From Verrucomicrobiaceae bacterium E54 (GTDB lineage: Bacteria > Verrucomicrobiota > Verrucomicrobiia > Verrucomicrobiales > Akkermansiaceae): a stretch of DNA of 64,000 nt. The translations under genes were made by a program, and so were the position numbers. The notes under the pieces are model-generated. The model did no database searches, was not told the DNA's origin, and worked only from the letters and a program-made list of their open reading frames with translations. Positions 32,985 to 42,118 of the stretch are shown in pieces; position 1 is the first letter of the stretch; the number at the start of each line of letters is the position of its first letter. The DNA is taken from contig JAKZES010000006.1 of the NCBI GenBank assembly GCA_022548915.1, positions 62,001 to 126,000 on the forward strand, in the 5' to 3' direction.

Positions 32985-33830
32985 TCAGCGAACGGCGGCG
33001 TAGTTGACCGCCCGTGCGATCGACCGCTGCACAAGCAGGTAAACGATGATCATCGGAATCAGGCCGAACACGCTGAGAATGCCGCACGCAAGAGCGGTGA
33101 TGGGATAGGCGAGGAACATGCCCTCGCTCATCTGCGGTGCCTGGGGGTGGTTGGGGTTGTTGGCCACGAGGCGGTTCCACTCCTGAGCCCATCGCCAATA
33201 AGCGACAAAATACCAGTAAAGGTTGTAGAAGGGAATGAAGAGGAAACCAACTGCCTTTCCCGGGGTGCTGTAATGCGTATGTGGCTGAAGCAAAACCCAC
33301 CCGCGATACAGATGAACCAAACCGATGATCCAGCCGGTCATCCATGGGATCAGAGACAGGTAGATGAGTATCATCGGAGTGGTCATGGCTTCCTCTGGAG
33401 CCGCATTCCCTGCGGAGGTCATCTGAAAAATCACGGCGAACAGCCATCCGTAGCTGGCGAGCATGCCGATGACGCCGACCAAGGTGAAAACGGCGACAAG
33501 AGTGAAGTTCGCCGCTTTGACTTTCGGAAGTTCTTCAATGCCTGATCCCGATCCGGCAGGTGGATGGACTGCCGCTGGCGCTGCATAGGGATTCACCTCG
33601 CCGGCCGCGGGCGCTGGAATGGCGGTGCCGGTCGGGGCCACGGCGGCGGCGGGCTGGAATGCCGATCCGAGTTCGTCGATCATGTTGGCGGGCTTCCAGT
33701 CCTCCATGCCCTCCCGCCAGACCAGGTCGGCGGCGGGATCGAAGTCGCCGTTCGAGGCGAGACGCTGAAGCTCGGAGACGGGGACCGGGCCCTTCTGTTC
33801 GCCGCCGTGGGCGTAGTACCATTCACTCAT
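32985..33830 (-). CDS. GYF_2-domain membrane protein (paralogue 1)
   Basis: The 281-residue protein starts with a GYF_2 domain (residues 2-58, EWYYAHGGEQKGPVPVSEL, FDPAADLVWREGMEDWKPA) facing the cytosol. A Pro/Ala-rich linker follows (NPYAAPAAV). Four hydrophobic segments (about 108-275, for example VGVIGMLASYGWLFAVIFQM) come next. GYF_2 domains are thought to bind proline-rich peptides. Homologues are DUF4190 or RDD-like membrane proteins with no assigned role. The adjacent gene upstream is a paralogue with near-identical domain DNA. A terminator follows it. Confidence 0.78.
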   Translation of the reverse strand: MSEWYYAHGGEQKGPVPVSELQRLASNGDFDPAADLVWREGMEDWKPANMIDELGSAFQPAAAVAPTGTAIPAPAAGEVNPYAAPAAVHPPAGSGSGIEELPKVKAANFTLVAVFTLVGVIGMLASYGWLFAVIFQMTSAGNAAPEEAMTTPMILIYLSLIPWMTGWIIGLVHLYRGWVLLQPHTHYSTPGKAVGFLFIPFYNLYWYFVAYWRWAQEWNRLVANNPNHPQAPQMSEGMFLAYPITALACGILSVFGLIPMIIVYLLVQRSIARAVNYAAVR

Positions 33831-33882
33831 CGCCTCTGCATCCTAGCGGTTGGCGAAATGGGATCGCAAGCACCGTGGACAA

Positions 33883-34935
33883 TTAGTTGGCCGGGCGGAC
33901 CACGCCCGATCCGTATTGCATCCAGCGGTAGGCCACCACGCCCGCGAGCCAGACGATGGGGTAGGCGAAGACCACGCCCACGCAGAGCGCGAGGACGCCG
34001 GCAATGACGATGAGAAAGCTGAGTATCGCCAGGCCGAGGAGGGGCCACTTCTGTCCCTCGGTGATGCGTGAGCTGTAGGCGAGCGACTCCATCACGCCCA
34101 TGTCGCGGTCGACGATCGCCGACTGGTACTGGCCATAGCGGAGGGCGATGTAGATGCCCGGGACGATCAGCAGGACCAATCCCACCGCGACCGCCAATCC
34201 GTAGAGCAGCCCGGCGAGGAAGGCGCGAACCAGCTTGCCGGCTTCTCCGAACAGCATGCCGATGGTGAACTCCCGGCCATCGACGATGTTCAGTCCGATG
34301 CGGGTCATTCCCAGGGCGAGGAACACGGAAACGAGTTGGTTGATCAGGTTCACCACGATCGAAACCAGGACCTGGGCCGGGGTGATTTCCTGGTTCTGCG
34401 GTTGGAACTCGCCGGTCTGGGGATCGATCTCGAACCCGGGCTGGATGCCGCCTCCGAGGAGTCCCTCGATCACCCCGAAGACCGAGCCCGCCGTCCACGA
34501 GATGGCTCCGAAGATGACCACGACGGCAATGACCATGCCGAGATTCGCCTTCATCAACTCGAAGCCCCGCGAAATGCAGGCACCCACCTGGAGCGGGTCG
34601 CTGCCCGGAGGGATTTCCTGGCGGTCGTCCCCGGCCATTCCGGACGAGGCCATGACGGTTTCCGGTGCGGCCGGTGCGGCGTAGGGATTGAAGTCGCCGG
34701 AGGCCGGCGTCGCGGGTTCCGCAGTGGTCGGAGCGGTGGGAAGCTCCTCGGTGGCGGGCTGGAACAGGGATCCAAGTTCCTCGACCGCACCGGCCGGCTT
34801 CCAGTCGGGCATGCCGTCCCGCCAGACCAGGTCGGCGGCGGGATCGAATTCTCCGGTGCCGGCCAGACGCTGGAGCTCGGAAACGGGAACCGGACCCTTC
34901 TGTTCGCCGCCGTGGGCGTAGTACCACTCGCTCAT
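33883..34935 (-). CDS. GYF_2-domain membrane protein (paralogue 2)
   Basis: The 350-residue protein shares its first 58 residues almost completely with the neighbour at 32985 (WYYAHGGEQKGPVPVSELQR). Its linker is longer and its membrane part different: about six segments (about 137-345) including an amphipathic section typical of glycerophosphoryl-diester-phosphodiesterase membrane-type or DUF975-like families (FGAISWTAGSVFGVIEGLLG). The two genes probably form one transcript (52 bases apart). Function unknown. Confidence 0.78.
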   Translation of the reverse strand: MSEWYYAHGGEQKGPVPVSELQRLAGTGEFDPAADLVWRDGMPDWKPAGAVEELGSLFQPATEELPTAPTTAEPATPASGDFNPYAAPAAPETVMASSGMAGDDRQEIPPGSDPLQVGACISRGFELMKANLGMVIAVVVIFGAISWTAGSVFGVIEGLLGGGIQPGFEIDPQTGEFQPQNQEITPAQVLVSIVVNLINQLVSVFLALGMTRIGLNIVDGREFTIGMLFGEAGKLVRAFLAGLLYGLAVAVGLVLLIVPGIYIALRYGQYQSAIVDRDMGVMESLAYSSRITEGQKWPLLGLAILSFLIVIAGVLALCVGVVFAYPIVWLAGVVAYRWMQYGSGVVRPAN

Positions 34936-34991
34936 CAGGGCGGCACGCTAACAGACCAGTGGGGTGCCCGGCAAGGCCGGGGGTGGGTGGG

Positions 34992-35301
34992 GGTGTCACT
35001 GAAAGTGGTGGGCAGAGCGGTTGGGGTGACCGCGAAGCAGTGGGCCACGGCCGGACTTTTCAGGCTCGGTGTTCCTCCCTTGCTCCCTTGCTCCCTGGCT
35101 TCACTCCGCCCCGGATGGGGAGCCGCCGGGAAATCTAGACTGCGGCGATTCATCGCCGCTTTGATGGAAGCGATTCATCGCCGATGGCCCGGCTCGCATT
35201 GAAATGCTTCGCCAAAGCGGCGATGAATCGCCGCAGTCTAGAGAGTGATGCCGGGCGGCCGGCAAGTCCCGGCCATGCCCACCACTTTCAGGTACACCCG
35301 G
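34992..35301. mobile_element. Composite element B bounded by the same inverted ends
   Basis: The left end GTGTCACTGAAAGTGGTGGG (34994-35013) is inverted relative to the right end, which contains CACCACTTTCAGGTACACCC (35280-35299). It encloses a 107-bp hairpin (35135-35241), a CT-rich stretch (about 35070-35100) and the 45-bp segment 35257-35301 that also occurs at 20976-21020. No gene is inside. The element sits between divergent genes. The rest of 34936-35387 shows no gene. Confidence 0.6.
35135..35241. repeat. 107-bp palindromic repeat, copy 2
   Basis: 105/107 identical to 20560-20666. The outer arms CTAGACTGCGGCGATTCATC and its counterpart are perfect here, so the full-length hairpin is intact. 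Confidence 0.92.
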
Positions 35302-35387
35302 TGGGTGGTGCTTTGCGGCCGGACGGGATGGAGGAAGTCGTCGGTGGAAAAGCTTCTCTTTGGCTTTTGCGGGCCCAGAGTGAATTC

Positions 35388-38300
35388 ATGAAGAGTCTCC
35401 CTGTGCTTGCGGTGGTTTGGATCGCGATGGTGTTTGGCGTCCCTGCCGCCCCGGCCGAATACCGGTCGATCGCGGTTTCGGAGATCGGCTTCGAGGAGGC
35501 GGAGAATGCCCTCGAGACCGCACTAAAGCACCCCGTCTCGCCGTGGGGCGGTGCCTGGCCCGACGTGCGGGTGAACGGCGAGGCCTACTTTCTGCTGGAG
35601 TTCGATGAGGAGGATCGGCAGCCCATCCCGCAGGGGGAGGGCCGGGTATTCTTCAAGGTGCCCGAGGACGGCCGTCTTTCGGGCGTGATCGATCTGGGCC
35701 CGGGGGGAGACGGGGCGACCGTGGCGTCGTTTGCCTTCCAGCTCGCTGCCGATGCGGGGGAGTCCTGCGACGAGGAGCAGTTCCTCAAGGCCCGGCGGGC
35801 CTGGGCTTCGAGGCGGATGCAGGCGGGCGGGCCGGGCAAGGCCTGGTTCCGGCACCTGGCGGGGAAGAGGCAGGAAGATGATGCCGTTCCGCGGGTCGGC
35901 GAGCGCTTGGACGATTCCTTCCAGGTCTTCAGCGGGGGACGGGCGATTTCCGAAAACCTGGCGCTCGACCGGGACCTGATCCTGGCGACCTCGGAGGACG
36001 CGGAGGCCAAGCCCGTGCCGGTCGCCGACATCGTGGGGATCACCGTCGCGGAGATCGATTGGGCGGAACGTCTGCCGGAGGGGGAGATTGCGGTGGACCC
36101 GCTGGCCCGGTTCATCCCTCACGACCAGCACGCGATGTTTTCGCCGTCGCTTCCGACGCTGCTCGGGCTGCTCGACCGCCTGGAACGCGAGCCGGTGTCG
36201 GCCTTCAGCCGCCTCGATGCCCGCAACCCCTACGCCGAGCTCATCGGCCGCTATCGCCGCCAGCTCGGCCTGGACCTGCCGGATGTGACGACGCGTCTGC
36301 TGCCGGTGAAATCCGTGGCCCTCACGGGAGGCGATGCGTTTTTCCCGACCGGCACCGATGTCGCGCTGCTTTTCGAGACCGGGAAGCCGGACCTCCTGTT
36401 CGACATGCTGGCCAAGTCGATCGGTCTGCGGGTGGGAATCGATGGGGTGGAGGCGGAAGGCGGGGACTCGACGGTGCTGTCCTTCGTGAGCCCCGACCGA
36501 TCCGTTTCAAGTCACCTGGTGAAGGTGAAGGGACTGGTGGCCGTGACCAACTCTCCGGTCCAGGTCGGGCGACTCACCGAGGTTGCGCTCGGGAAGGCCG
36601 AAGCCCTTGGTGGCACGGACGAGTTCCGTTTCTTCCGGGCCCGCTACCCACTTGACGACCCGGGATCGGCCTTTGTGTTCCTGTCGGATGCGACCATCCG
36701 GCGCTGGGCGGGACCGGAGTTGCGCATCGGCGTCTCGCGGCGCAACCGGGCGCTGGCCGCGCTCGATGAACTGACTTCGCGCGGAATCTCCGGTGAGGGT
36801 GGCGACGAGGACTATGCGGAGCTTCTCGGCAAGGTGGAGATCGTCGATGGCATGGCGCGCAGCGGACGTTTCGGCGACGCCGGGTTTCTGACCCCGGTCT
36901 CCGAACTGGCGATCACCGAGGCCAGCGCGGCGGAAAGGGATGCCTATGTCCGCTGGCGGACCGGCTACGAACAGGGCTGGTCGCAGGTTTTCGATCCGAT
37001 TGCCCTCCGGCTCTCGATCGATGAGGACGGCTACGACGCCGACCTCACGGTCCTGCCGCTCACGGTGGGCAGCGACTACCGGGAGATGATGGCTTTTGCC
37101 GGGGACTCGGAGTTGTCCGAGAAGGCCCGCACCCGCCCGGCCACTTCGATGTTGCATCTGGCGCTGGCGGTGGATGCCGACGGGCCGATGTTCGAGGACT
37201 TCAACCAACAGCTGACACCCATGCTCCCCGGCTTGAAGATCAAGCCGCTCTCGTGGGTCGGCGACGCGATTTCGATCGACCTTCACCAGAGCCTGTTGTG
37301 GGAGCATTCGGGAGACCTCGAATCGATGGCCTTCGAGTTGTGGAACAAGATTCCCGTCTCGATGAGGATTGAGTCGAGAAGCGCGATCAAGCTCGGGCTC
37401 TTCCTCACCGCGATGCGGGGCATGGTCGAGACCTCTGCGCCGGACACGATGAAATGGGAGACGCACAAGCACGGCGACCGCTCCTACATCGTGATCCGCT
37501 CCGTGGCGGACATGGGTGAGGACTTCCGGATCTGCTACGCCATCATGCCCAAGGCCCTGATCCTCGCACTTGACGAACGGATCCTCAGGAATGCGATGGA
37601 TCTTGGGCTGGCCGAGGCGGTCGATGCCGAGGCGGTGAATTCCGGCAGGAGCCTGTCGCTCGATGCCAGCCCGGGCTTCCTTGTGAACGGTCCCATCGGT
37701 CTGCTCCTTGCCGACACCGATTCGCTCCGGCAACGCGAGAGCTGGGCGGCCCTTTCGATTCTCAACGAGTGGCATCGCATCGCTCCGGATGAGCAGGCTC
37801 TCCAGTTCCATGAGAACCATTTTGGTTCCCGGATCGCGTGCCCGGGCGGGAAGGGCTTCCACTGGAACGAGGAGGCGCGCACCTTCGAGTCGGCCGCCTA
37901 CGGGCATCCGGCGGCACCCCGCATGGAGGGCGAACCGGTCGACTTCTTCGAGCGCTTCGAGCGACTCCGGACCGCGCTCGATTTCGAGGACGACGGGCTG
38001 CGCGCGCGGCTGCACGCGGGTCAGGACCAGCGGGAGGAAACTTCGGCAGCGGAGCGCGAGGGTGGGCGCAAGCTGGCGGACATCCGTGAACTGGTGCCGC
38101 TCAAGCCCGGCCGGGTGCTTCACTACGAGGGAGCGAATGCCATGGGCAAGCACACCTGGAGCTGGGAAGTGAAGACGATGGAGAAGACCGAGGACGGAAC
38201 CCGCATCGTGACCGAGGAACCCTACGCCGACCCCGACGGCGAGGGCGTCTATCGCGGCACCTCCCTGATCGGCGACGGCGAACAACTCCTGTCGTGGACC

Positions 38301-38672
38301 GAAGGCGAGCACAGCGGCGAGTATCCGGAGCCCGAGCGAATCCTGCCGAAGGAGTTCCGCGAGGGTGCGGTGCATCGCAGCCGGTCGTCGTGGACGAGTC
38401 GATATGTCGAGGAAGGCGAGACGGAGCTCGACCGCGGTAAAACGGAGATCGAGATCCGGGTCCTCGGGCTCGAAGACGTCGAGGTCCCGGCCGGCACCTT
38501 CAAGGACTGCGTGGTGGTGGAGCGCCGGACCGAGCAACTCTCCGAGGAGTGGTTCGACGTCTCCAGCGAGCGCCAGTGGTACCACCCGGGCACCGGCCTT
38601 GTTCAGTCCGAGGACCTCACCGGCTTCGCACCGGTCATGAAGCTGGTGAGAATCGAGGAAGGCGGCGACTAG
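35388..38672 (+). CDS. Large secreted protein of unknown function, 1094 aa
   Basis: Begins with a signal peptide (MKSLPVLAVVWIAMVFGVPA) from ATG 35388. No enzyme motif or standard domain is recognised. Two visible sections: a middle part with YPLDDPGSAFVFLSDATIRR, and a C-terminal beta domain with EVPAGTFKDCVVVERR and WYHPGTGLVQSED, similar to the DUF3108-like or outer-membrane lipid-binding folds. It is preceded by element B. It may be a surface or periplasmic scaffold. Nothing in the neighbourhood names a role. Confidence 0.7.
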   Translation: MKSLPVLAVVWIAMVFGVPAAPAEYRSIAVSEIGFEEAENALETALKHPVSPWGGAWPDVRVNGEAYFLLEFDEEDRQPIPQGEGRVFFKVPEDGRLSGVIDLGPGGDGATVASFAFQLAADAGESCDEEQFLKARRAWASRRMQAGGPGKAWFRHLAGKRQEDDAVPRVGERLDDSFQVFSGGRAISENLALDRDLILATSEDAEAKPVPVADIVGITVAEIDWAERLPEGEIAVDPLARFIPHDQHAMFSPSLPTLLGLLDRLEREPVSAFSRLDARNPYAELIGRYRRQLGLDLPDVTTRLLPVKSVALTGGDAFFPTGTDVALLFETGKPDLLFDMLAKSIGLRVGIDGVEAEGGDSTVLSFVSPDRSVSSHLVKVKGLVAVTNSPVQVGRLTEVALGKAEALGGTDEFRFFRARYPLDDPGSAFVFLSDATIRRWAGPELRIGVSRRNRALAALDELTSRGISGEGGDEDYAELLGKVEIVDGMARSGRFGDAGFLTPVSELAITEASAAERDAYVRWRTGYEQGWSQVFDPIALRLSIDEDGYDADLTVLPLTVGSDYREMMAFAGDSELSEKARTRPATSMLHLALAVDADGPMFEDFNQQLTPMLPGLKIKPLSWVGDAISIDLHQSLLWEHSGDLESMAFELWNKIPVSMRIESRSAIKLGLFLTAMRGMVETSAPDTMKWETHKHGDRSYIVIRSVADMGEDFRICYAIMPKALILALDERILRNAMDLGLAEAVDAEAVNSGRSLSLDASPGFLVNGPIGLLLADTDSLRQRESWAALSILNEWHRIAPDEQALQFHENHFGSRIACPGGKGFHWNEEARTFESAAYGHPAAPRMEGEPVDFFERFERLRTALDFEDDGLRARLHAGQDQREETSAAEREGGRKLADIRELVPLKPGRVLHYEGANAMGKHTWSWEVKTMEKTEDGTRIVTEEPYADPDGEGVYRGTSLIGDGEQLLSWTEGEHSGEYPEPERILPKEFREGAVHRSRSSWTSRYVEEGETELDRGKTEIEIRVLGLEDVEVPAGTFKDCVVVERRTEQLSEEWFDVSSERQWYHPGTGLVQSEDLTGFAPVMKLVRIEEGGD

Positions 38673-38815
38673 GCGGAATGGCGCTTCCTTTGGCGTGTTC
38701 TCGGGATTCGATGTGGCTCAGGGCAAGGCGGTCGAAGGTCTGAAGGTCCAAGGTCAAAAGTCCTCTGGTTCAGGCGTTTGCTCAAGCAAAGGCTCGGCAG
38801 GCTCTCTGCATGCAG

Positions 38816-38850
38816 AAAAAAACGCCCGGCGGCGTGAGCCGGCGGGCGTT
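38816..38850 (-). terminator. Rho-independent terminator after dihydrolipoyl dehydrogenase gene
   Basis: AACGCCCG and CGGGCGTT form a GC-rich stem (38821-38850). On the minus strand it is followed by seven T residues (38822-38816). It lies 40 bases beyond the stop of the dehydrogenase gene. Confidence 0.85.
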
Positions 38851-38889
38851 TGAGAGGGGTCGGCGGCTGGAAGCCGCTTTTCTCCATAC

Positions 38890-40272
38890 TCAGAAGTGGA
38901 TGGCGTGGCCTTCGGCGGCCAGGGTGGCCTCGTGGATGACCTCGCTCATCGTCGGGTGGGCGTGGATGGTCGCGTGGATCTCCTCGCCGGTCAGTTCCTG
39001 GTCGAGGGCGAGGCCCATCTCCGCAATCAGTTCGGTGGCGTTGTCGCCGATGATGTGGGCGCCGAGCAGCTCGCCGTGCTTCTTGCCGTAGAGCAGCTTG
39101 GCGAAGCCGTCCGGCTCGCCGGCGGCGATGGCCTTGCCGATCGCCATGAAGGGGATCTTGCCGACGGTGTACTCGACACCCTCTTCCTTGAGCGCGCGCT
39201 CGGTCTTGCCGACCGAGGCGACCTGCGGGTGGCAGTAGGTGCAGCCGGGGAAGTTGGTCACCTTGCGCGGCGTGTGGCCGTCGACGTAGAGGCCCTCGAC
39301 GCACTGGATCGCCTCGAAGGACGCGGTGTGCGCCAGCCACGGGGGGCCGGTGATGTCGCCGATCGCGTAAACGCCGTCGATCGAGGTCTCGTAGCGGTCG
39401 CCGACCTCGATGTAGCCGCGCTCGGAGAGCTTCATTTCCTGGCCGCCAGGCAGCACCGGCTGGACGCCGATGGCGACGAGGCAGACGTCGGCGGAAATGG
39501 TGCCGTTCTCCTTGGCGCCCTCGACCGTGACCTCGACGCGGTCGCCGTGGTCCTTGGTGGCGGTGACCTTGTGGCCCGTGAGGCAGCGGATGCCCTGCTT
39601 GGTGAAGGATTTCTCGAGCGCGTCGCCGATCTCGTCGTCCTCGACCGGGACGAGGCGGTCGAGCATTTCAACGACGGTCACCTTGGTGCCGAAGGCATTG
39701 TAGATGTAGGCGAACTCGACGCCGATCGCGCCGGCACCGATGATGATCATCTCCTTCGGCTGCTTCTCGACGACCATGGCTTCCTTCGAGCCGATCACCG
39801 AGGTGCCGTTGAAGGGCAGGCCGGGAAGGTCGCGCGACTTGCAGCCGGTGGCGACGATGATGTGCTTGGCTTCCGCGGAGGACTTCGAGCCGTCCTTCGC
39901 GGTGACCTCGACCTTGCCCGGTCCGGTGATGGCCCCGTGACCGCGGACGTATTCGACGCCGTTCTTCTTGAACAGGAACTCGATGCCGCCGGCGAGGCGG
40001 TCGGAGACCTTGCGCGAGCGGCCGATCACCGAGGACCAGTCGTAGCTCAGGTTGTCGAAGGAGAATCCGAATTCCTTGGCGCGGTGGGAGAGCGTGTGGA
40101 ACAGCTCGGCGTTCTTGAGGAGCGCCTTGGTCGGGATGCAGCCCCAGTTCAGGCAGGTGCCGCCGGCGCGGTCCGCCTCGACGCAGGCGACTTTCTTTCC
40201 GAGCTGGGAGGCGCGGATGGCGGCGACGTAGCCGGCGGGTCCGCCGCCGATGACAATGAGATCGTAGGCCAT
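38890..40272 (-). CDS. lpdA: Dihydrolipoyl dehydrogenase (E3)
   Basis: The 460-residue flavoprotein shows FAD-binding IVIGGGPAGYVAAIRASQLG, the redox pair Cys40/Cys45 (GGTCLNWGCIPTKALL), NAD-binding IIIGAGAIGVEFAYIYN, the second FAD segment VDGVYAIGDITGP, and the C-terminal catalytic His-Glu (HAHPTMSEVIHEA). It oxidises dihydrolipoamide in 2-oxoacid dehydrogenase or glycine-cleavage complexes. No E1/E2 gene is adjacent, so here it is a stand-alone E3. Length is typical of the family. Confidence 0.95.
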   Translation of the reverse strand: MAYDLIVIGGGPAGYVAAIRASQLGKKVACVEADRAGGTCLNWGCIPTKALLKNAELFHTLSHRAKEFGFSFDNLSYDWSSVIGRSRKVSDRLAGGIEFLFKKNGVEYVRGHGAITGPGKVEVTAKDGSKSSAEAKHIIVATGCKSRDLPGLPFNGTSVIGSKEAMVVEKQPKEMIIIGAGAIGVEFAYIYNAFGTKVTVVEMLDRLVPVEDDEIGDALEKSFTKQGIRCLTGHKVTATKDHGDRVEVTVEGAKENGTISADVCLVAIGVQPVLPGGQEMKLSERGYIEVGDRYETSIDGVYAIGDITGPPWLAHTASFEAIQCVEGLYVDGHTPRKVTNFPGCTYCHPQVASVGKTERALKEEGVEYTVGKIPFMAIGKAIAAGEPDGFAKLLYGKKHGELLGAHIIGDNATELIAEMGLALDQELTGEEIHATIHAHPTMSEVIHEATLAAEGHAIHF

Positions 40273-40346
40273 GGGATGCAGTGGTTTCGCGGTTCGCGCG
40301 GAGGGTGGTCGTGAGACGGGAGGATGTCAAAGGGGAAGGTCCGGAG

Positions 40347-40630
40347 GAGTGCCACTGGAATTGGCGGGCATTTTTCACCGGGTGAGGAGATCCGCGGAAG
40401 AATTTCGAATACAAAATTGCCGAATGCCGAATGGAGTGCTTTGAGAGGAAGATGATCGACAGCCGCATCCAGGCGTCATCGCCGGGCGAGCCTTCGGCTT
40501 GCAGCGCACCAGCAAGCCTCGACGCCCGACAAGGACCGGCCCATTTCCCTTCGACACGACATTCGACATTCGGGATTTCCTCATTCGTCATTCCTCCAAA
40601 CCGGTTTGCCGACTACTTTCAGTCGCACCC
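40347..40630. mobile_element. Composite element C with degenerate inverted ends
   Basis: The left end (40347-40370, about 19/24 to the element B left end: GAGTGCCACTGGAATTGGCG) and right end (about 40607-40630, containing ACTACTTTCAGTCGCACCC) are inverted copies of the same motif as in elements A and B. The interior differs. It carries CGACATTCGACATTCGGG-type short repeats and no gene. It too lies between divergent genes (lpdA and the lipoprotein). 40273-40729 contains nothing else recognised. Confidence 0.5.
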
Positions 40631-40729
40631 GGGCCGGGGAGCGGCCATGTTCCAAAAATGTGCCGGGTATGTAGCTGGAGGATCGGACCGCTTTTGGTAT
40701 GCCCTTCTTTGACCAACTCCCCACATACC

Positions 40730-42040
40730 ATGATGAGATCCCTTGCCCGCCCCCTGTTCCTGGTTCCTGCCGCAGCCGCGCTCGCCCTGACCAGCTGCCT
40801 CGAAACCGACGAAAAGATCGTCCTGAACCCCGACGGCTCCGGCAAGGCGCTGGTCAAGATCCGGGTCGCCGGGGGTCCCGACCTCGGAATCGGCTTCGGA
40901 GAAGAGGCCGAAAAACCGGACCCCGGGAAAATGGCCCGTGATACCGCCGTGGGGCTGCTGGGTGGAGCCCAGGGGGTCGAGGCCTGGTCGGACGTCAGGT
41001 ATCGTGTCGACGACGAGGGCATGACGGAATTCACCGGCGTTGCCTATTTCCCGGACATCACGAAGTTCTCGGTCGGCTCGATGGACAGCGGCGGCATGTC
41101 CTCGGACATGGGCAACACCCGCTGGCGGATGGAGGAGGCCGGGGGCGTGATCACGCTGAGCTTCATGCCCATGGCCGGGGATGAGGACGAGACCGGGGCG
41201 GCGGATCCCCCCGAGGACATCGAGGCGGAAATCAAGAAGCAGCGGATGGAATTCCGCCAGGCCAAGCCGATGATGGCGGGGATCATGGAGGGGATGAAGA
41301 GCAGGATTGCGATCAAGGTGGCCGGCGAGATCGAGGAGACGGAGATCTTCGAGAAGAAGGGCTCCAACGCCGCGACGGTCACCTACACGGGCCGGCAGAT
41401 GTTGGACGGGATGGAGAAGGTGCTGATGGATGACGAGGTGATGAAGAAGCTCGCGGCCGAGGGGAGCATGGACAGCAAGTCGGGCGACATGCCCCCGGAA
41501 GTCATGGAGTCGGCCTTCGGAGGCGAGGACTTCAGGATTGTCTTCAAGGCAGGTGAGCCGATCTTCGATTATCAGGCCGAGGTGGCGGAGGCGAAGGCCG
41601 GGCAGTCCGATGAGTTGAAGGAACTGATAGAGGCGTCGAAGCAGGAGGCTGAGGGGGGCGAAATCGATATGGGTGGATCGTTCAGTTTCGACAGCGATGA
41701 CGACGAGCCGGCGGGTGATCCGGATCCGGGCTTCGAGGCCGCCGCGCGGAAGCACCTCGGCTCACTGGCCCCGTCGTTCACGGCGAAGAACGGCAACGAG
41801 ATCAAGGCCGTCGTCGATTCCATCGGCAAGATGGAGAACGATGGCAAGGAAGGCTCGGCCGAGATCGAGGTGTCTTTCTCCCACGGCGACAAGACGGAGA
41901 AACTGACGGTGACGGCATTCTTCTCGAAGGACGGGGATGATTGGGAGGCCAGCGGCTTCAGTGCGGGGGGGCTTCCCGATTTTCTGGGTGAGGGACTCGA
42001 TCCGGTCCATGCCGTGAGTGCCTGGGTCAAGAAGGAGTGA
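40730..42040 (+). CDS. Putative lipoprotein of unknown function, 436 aa
   Basis: From ATG 40730 it starts MMRSLARPLFLVPAAAALAL with lipobox LTSCLE, so an N-terminal Cys at about residue 23 is expected to be lipidated. The mature part is acidic, repetitive in E/D/K/M (MAGDEDETGAADPPEDIEAE, DMGGSFSFDSDDDEPAGDPD) and has no clear catalytic motif. It starts like proteins of the LppM/YbbR-type envelope group (ETDEKIVLNPDGSGKALVKI). It is envelope attached. Function unknown. Confidence 0.68.
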   Translation: MMRSLARPLFLVPAAAALALTSCLETDEKIVLNPDGSGKALVKIRVAGGPDLGIGFGEEAEKPDPGKMARDTAVGLLGGAQGVEAWSDVRYRVDDEGMTEFTGVAYFPDITKFSVGSMDSGGMSSDMGNTRWRMEEAGGVITLSFMPMAGDEDETGAADPPEDIEAEIKKQRMEFRQAKPMMAGIMEGMKSRIAIKVAGEIEETEIFEKKGSNAATVTYTGRQMLDGMEKVLMDDEVMKKLAAEGSMDSKSGDMPPEVMESAFGGEDFRIVFKAGEPIFDYQAEVAEAKAGQSDELKELIEASKQEAEGGEIDMGGSFSFDSDDDEPAGDPDPGFEAAARKHLGSLAPSFTAKNGNEIKAVVDSIGKMENDGKEGSAEIEVSFSHGDKTEKLTVTAFFSKDGDDWEASGFSAGGLPDFLGEGLDPVHAVSAWVKKE

Positions 42041-42118
42041 GCCGGCCATCGACCTGTGTTCTTGCCAGGCATTCCCGAAGTCGCTTGATTCAACCTCCTA
42101 ACAAGCAACCTCAGGAAC

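Noticed and set aside
36507-38585. 692-codon minus-strand frame opposite the 1094-aa secreted protein
   Set aside because: Antisense shadow. The plus strand has a signal peptide and coherent beta-domain patterns.
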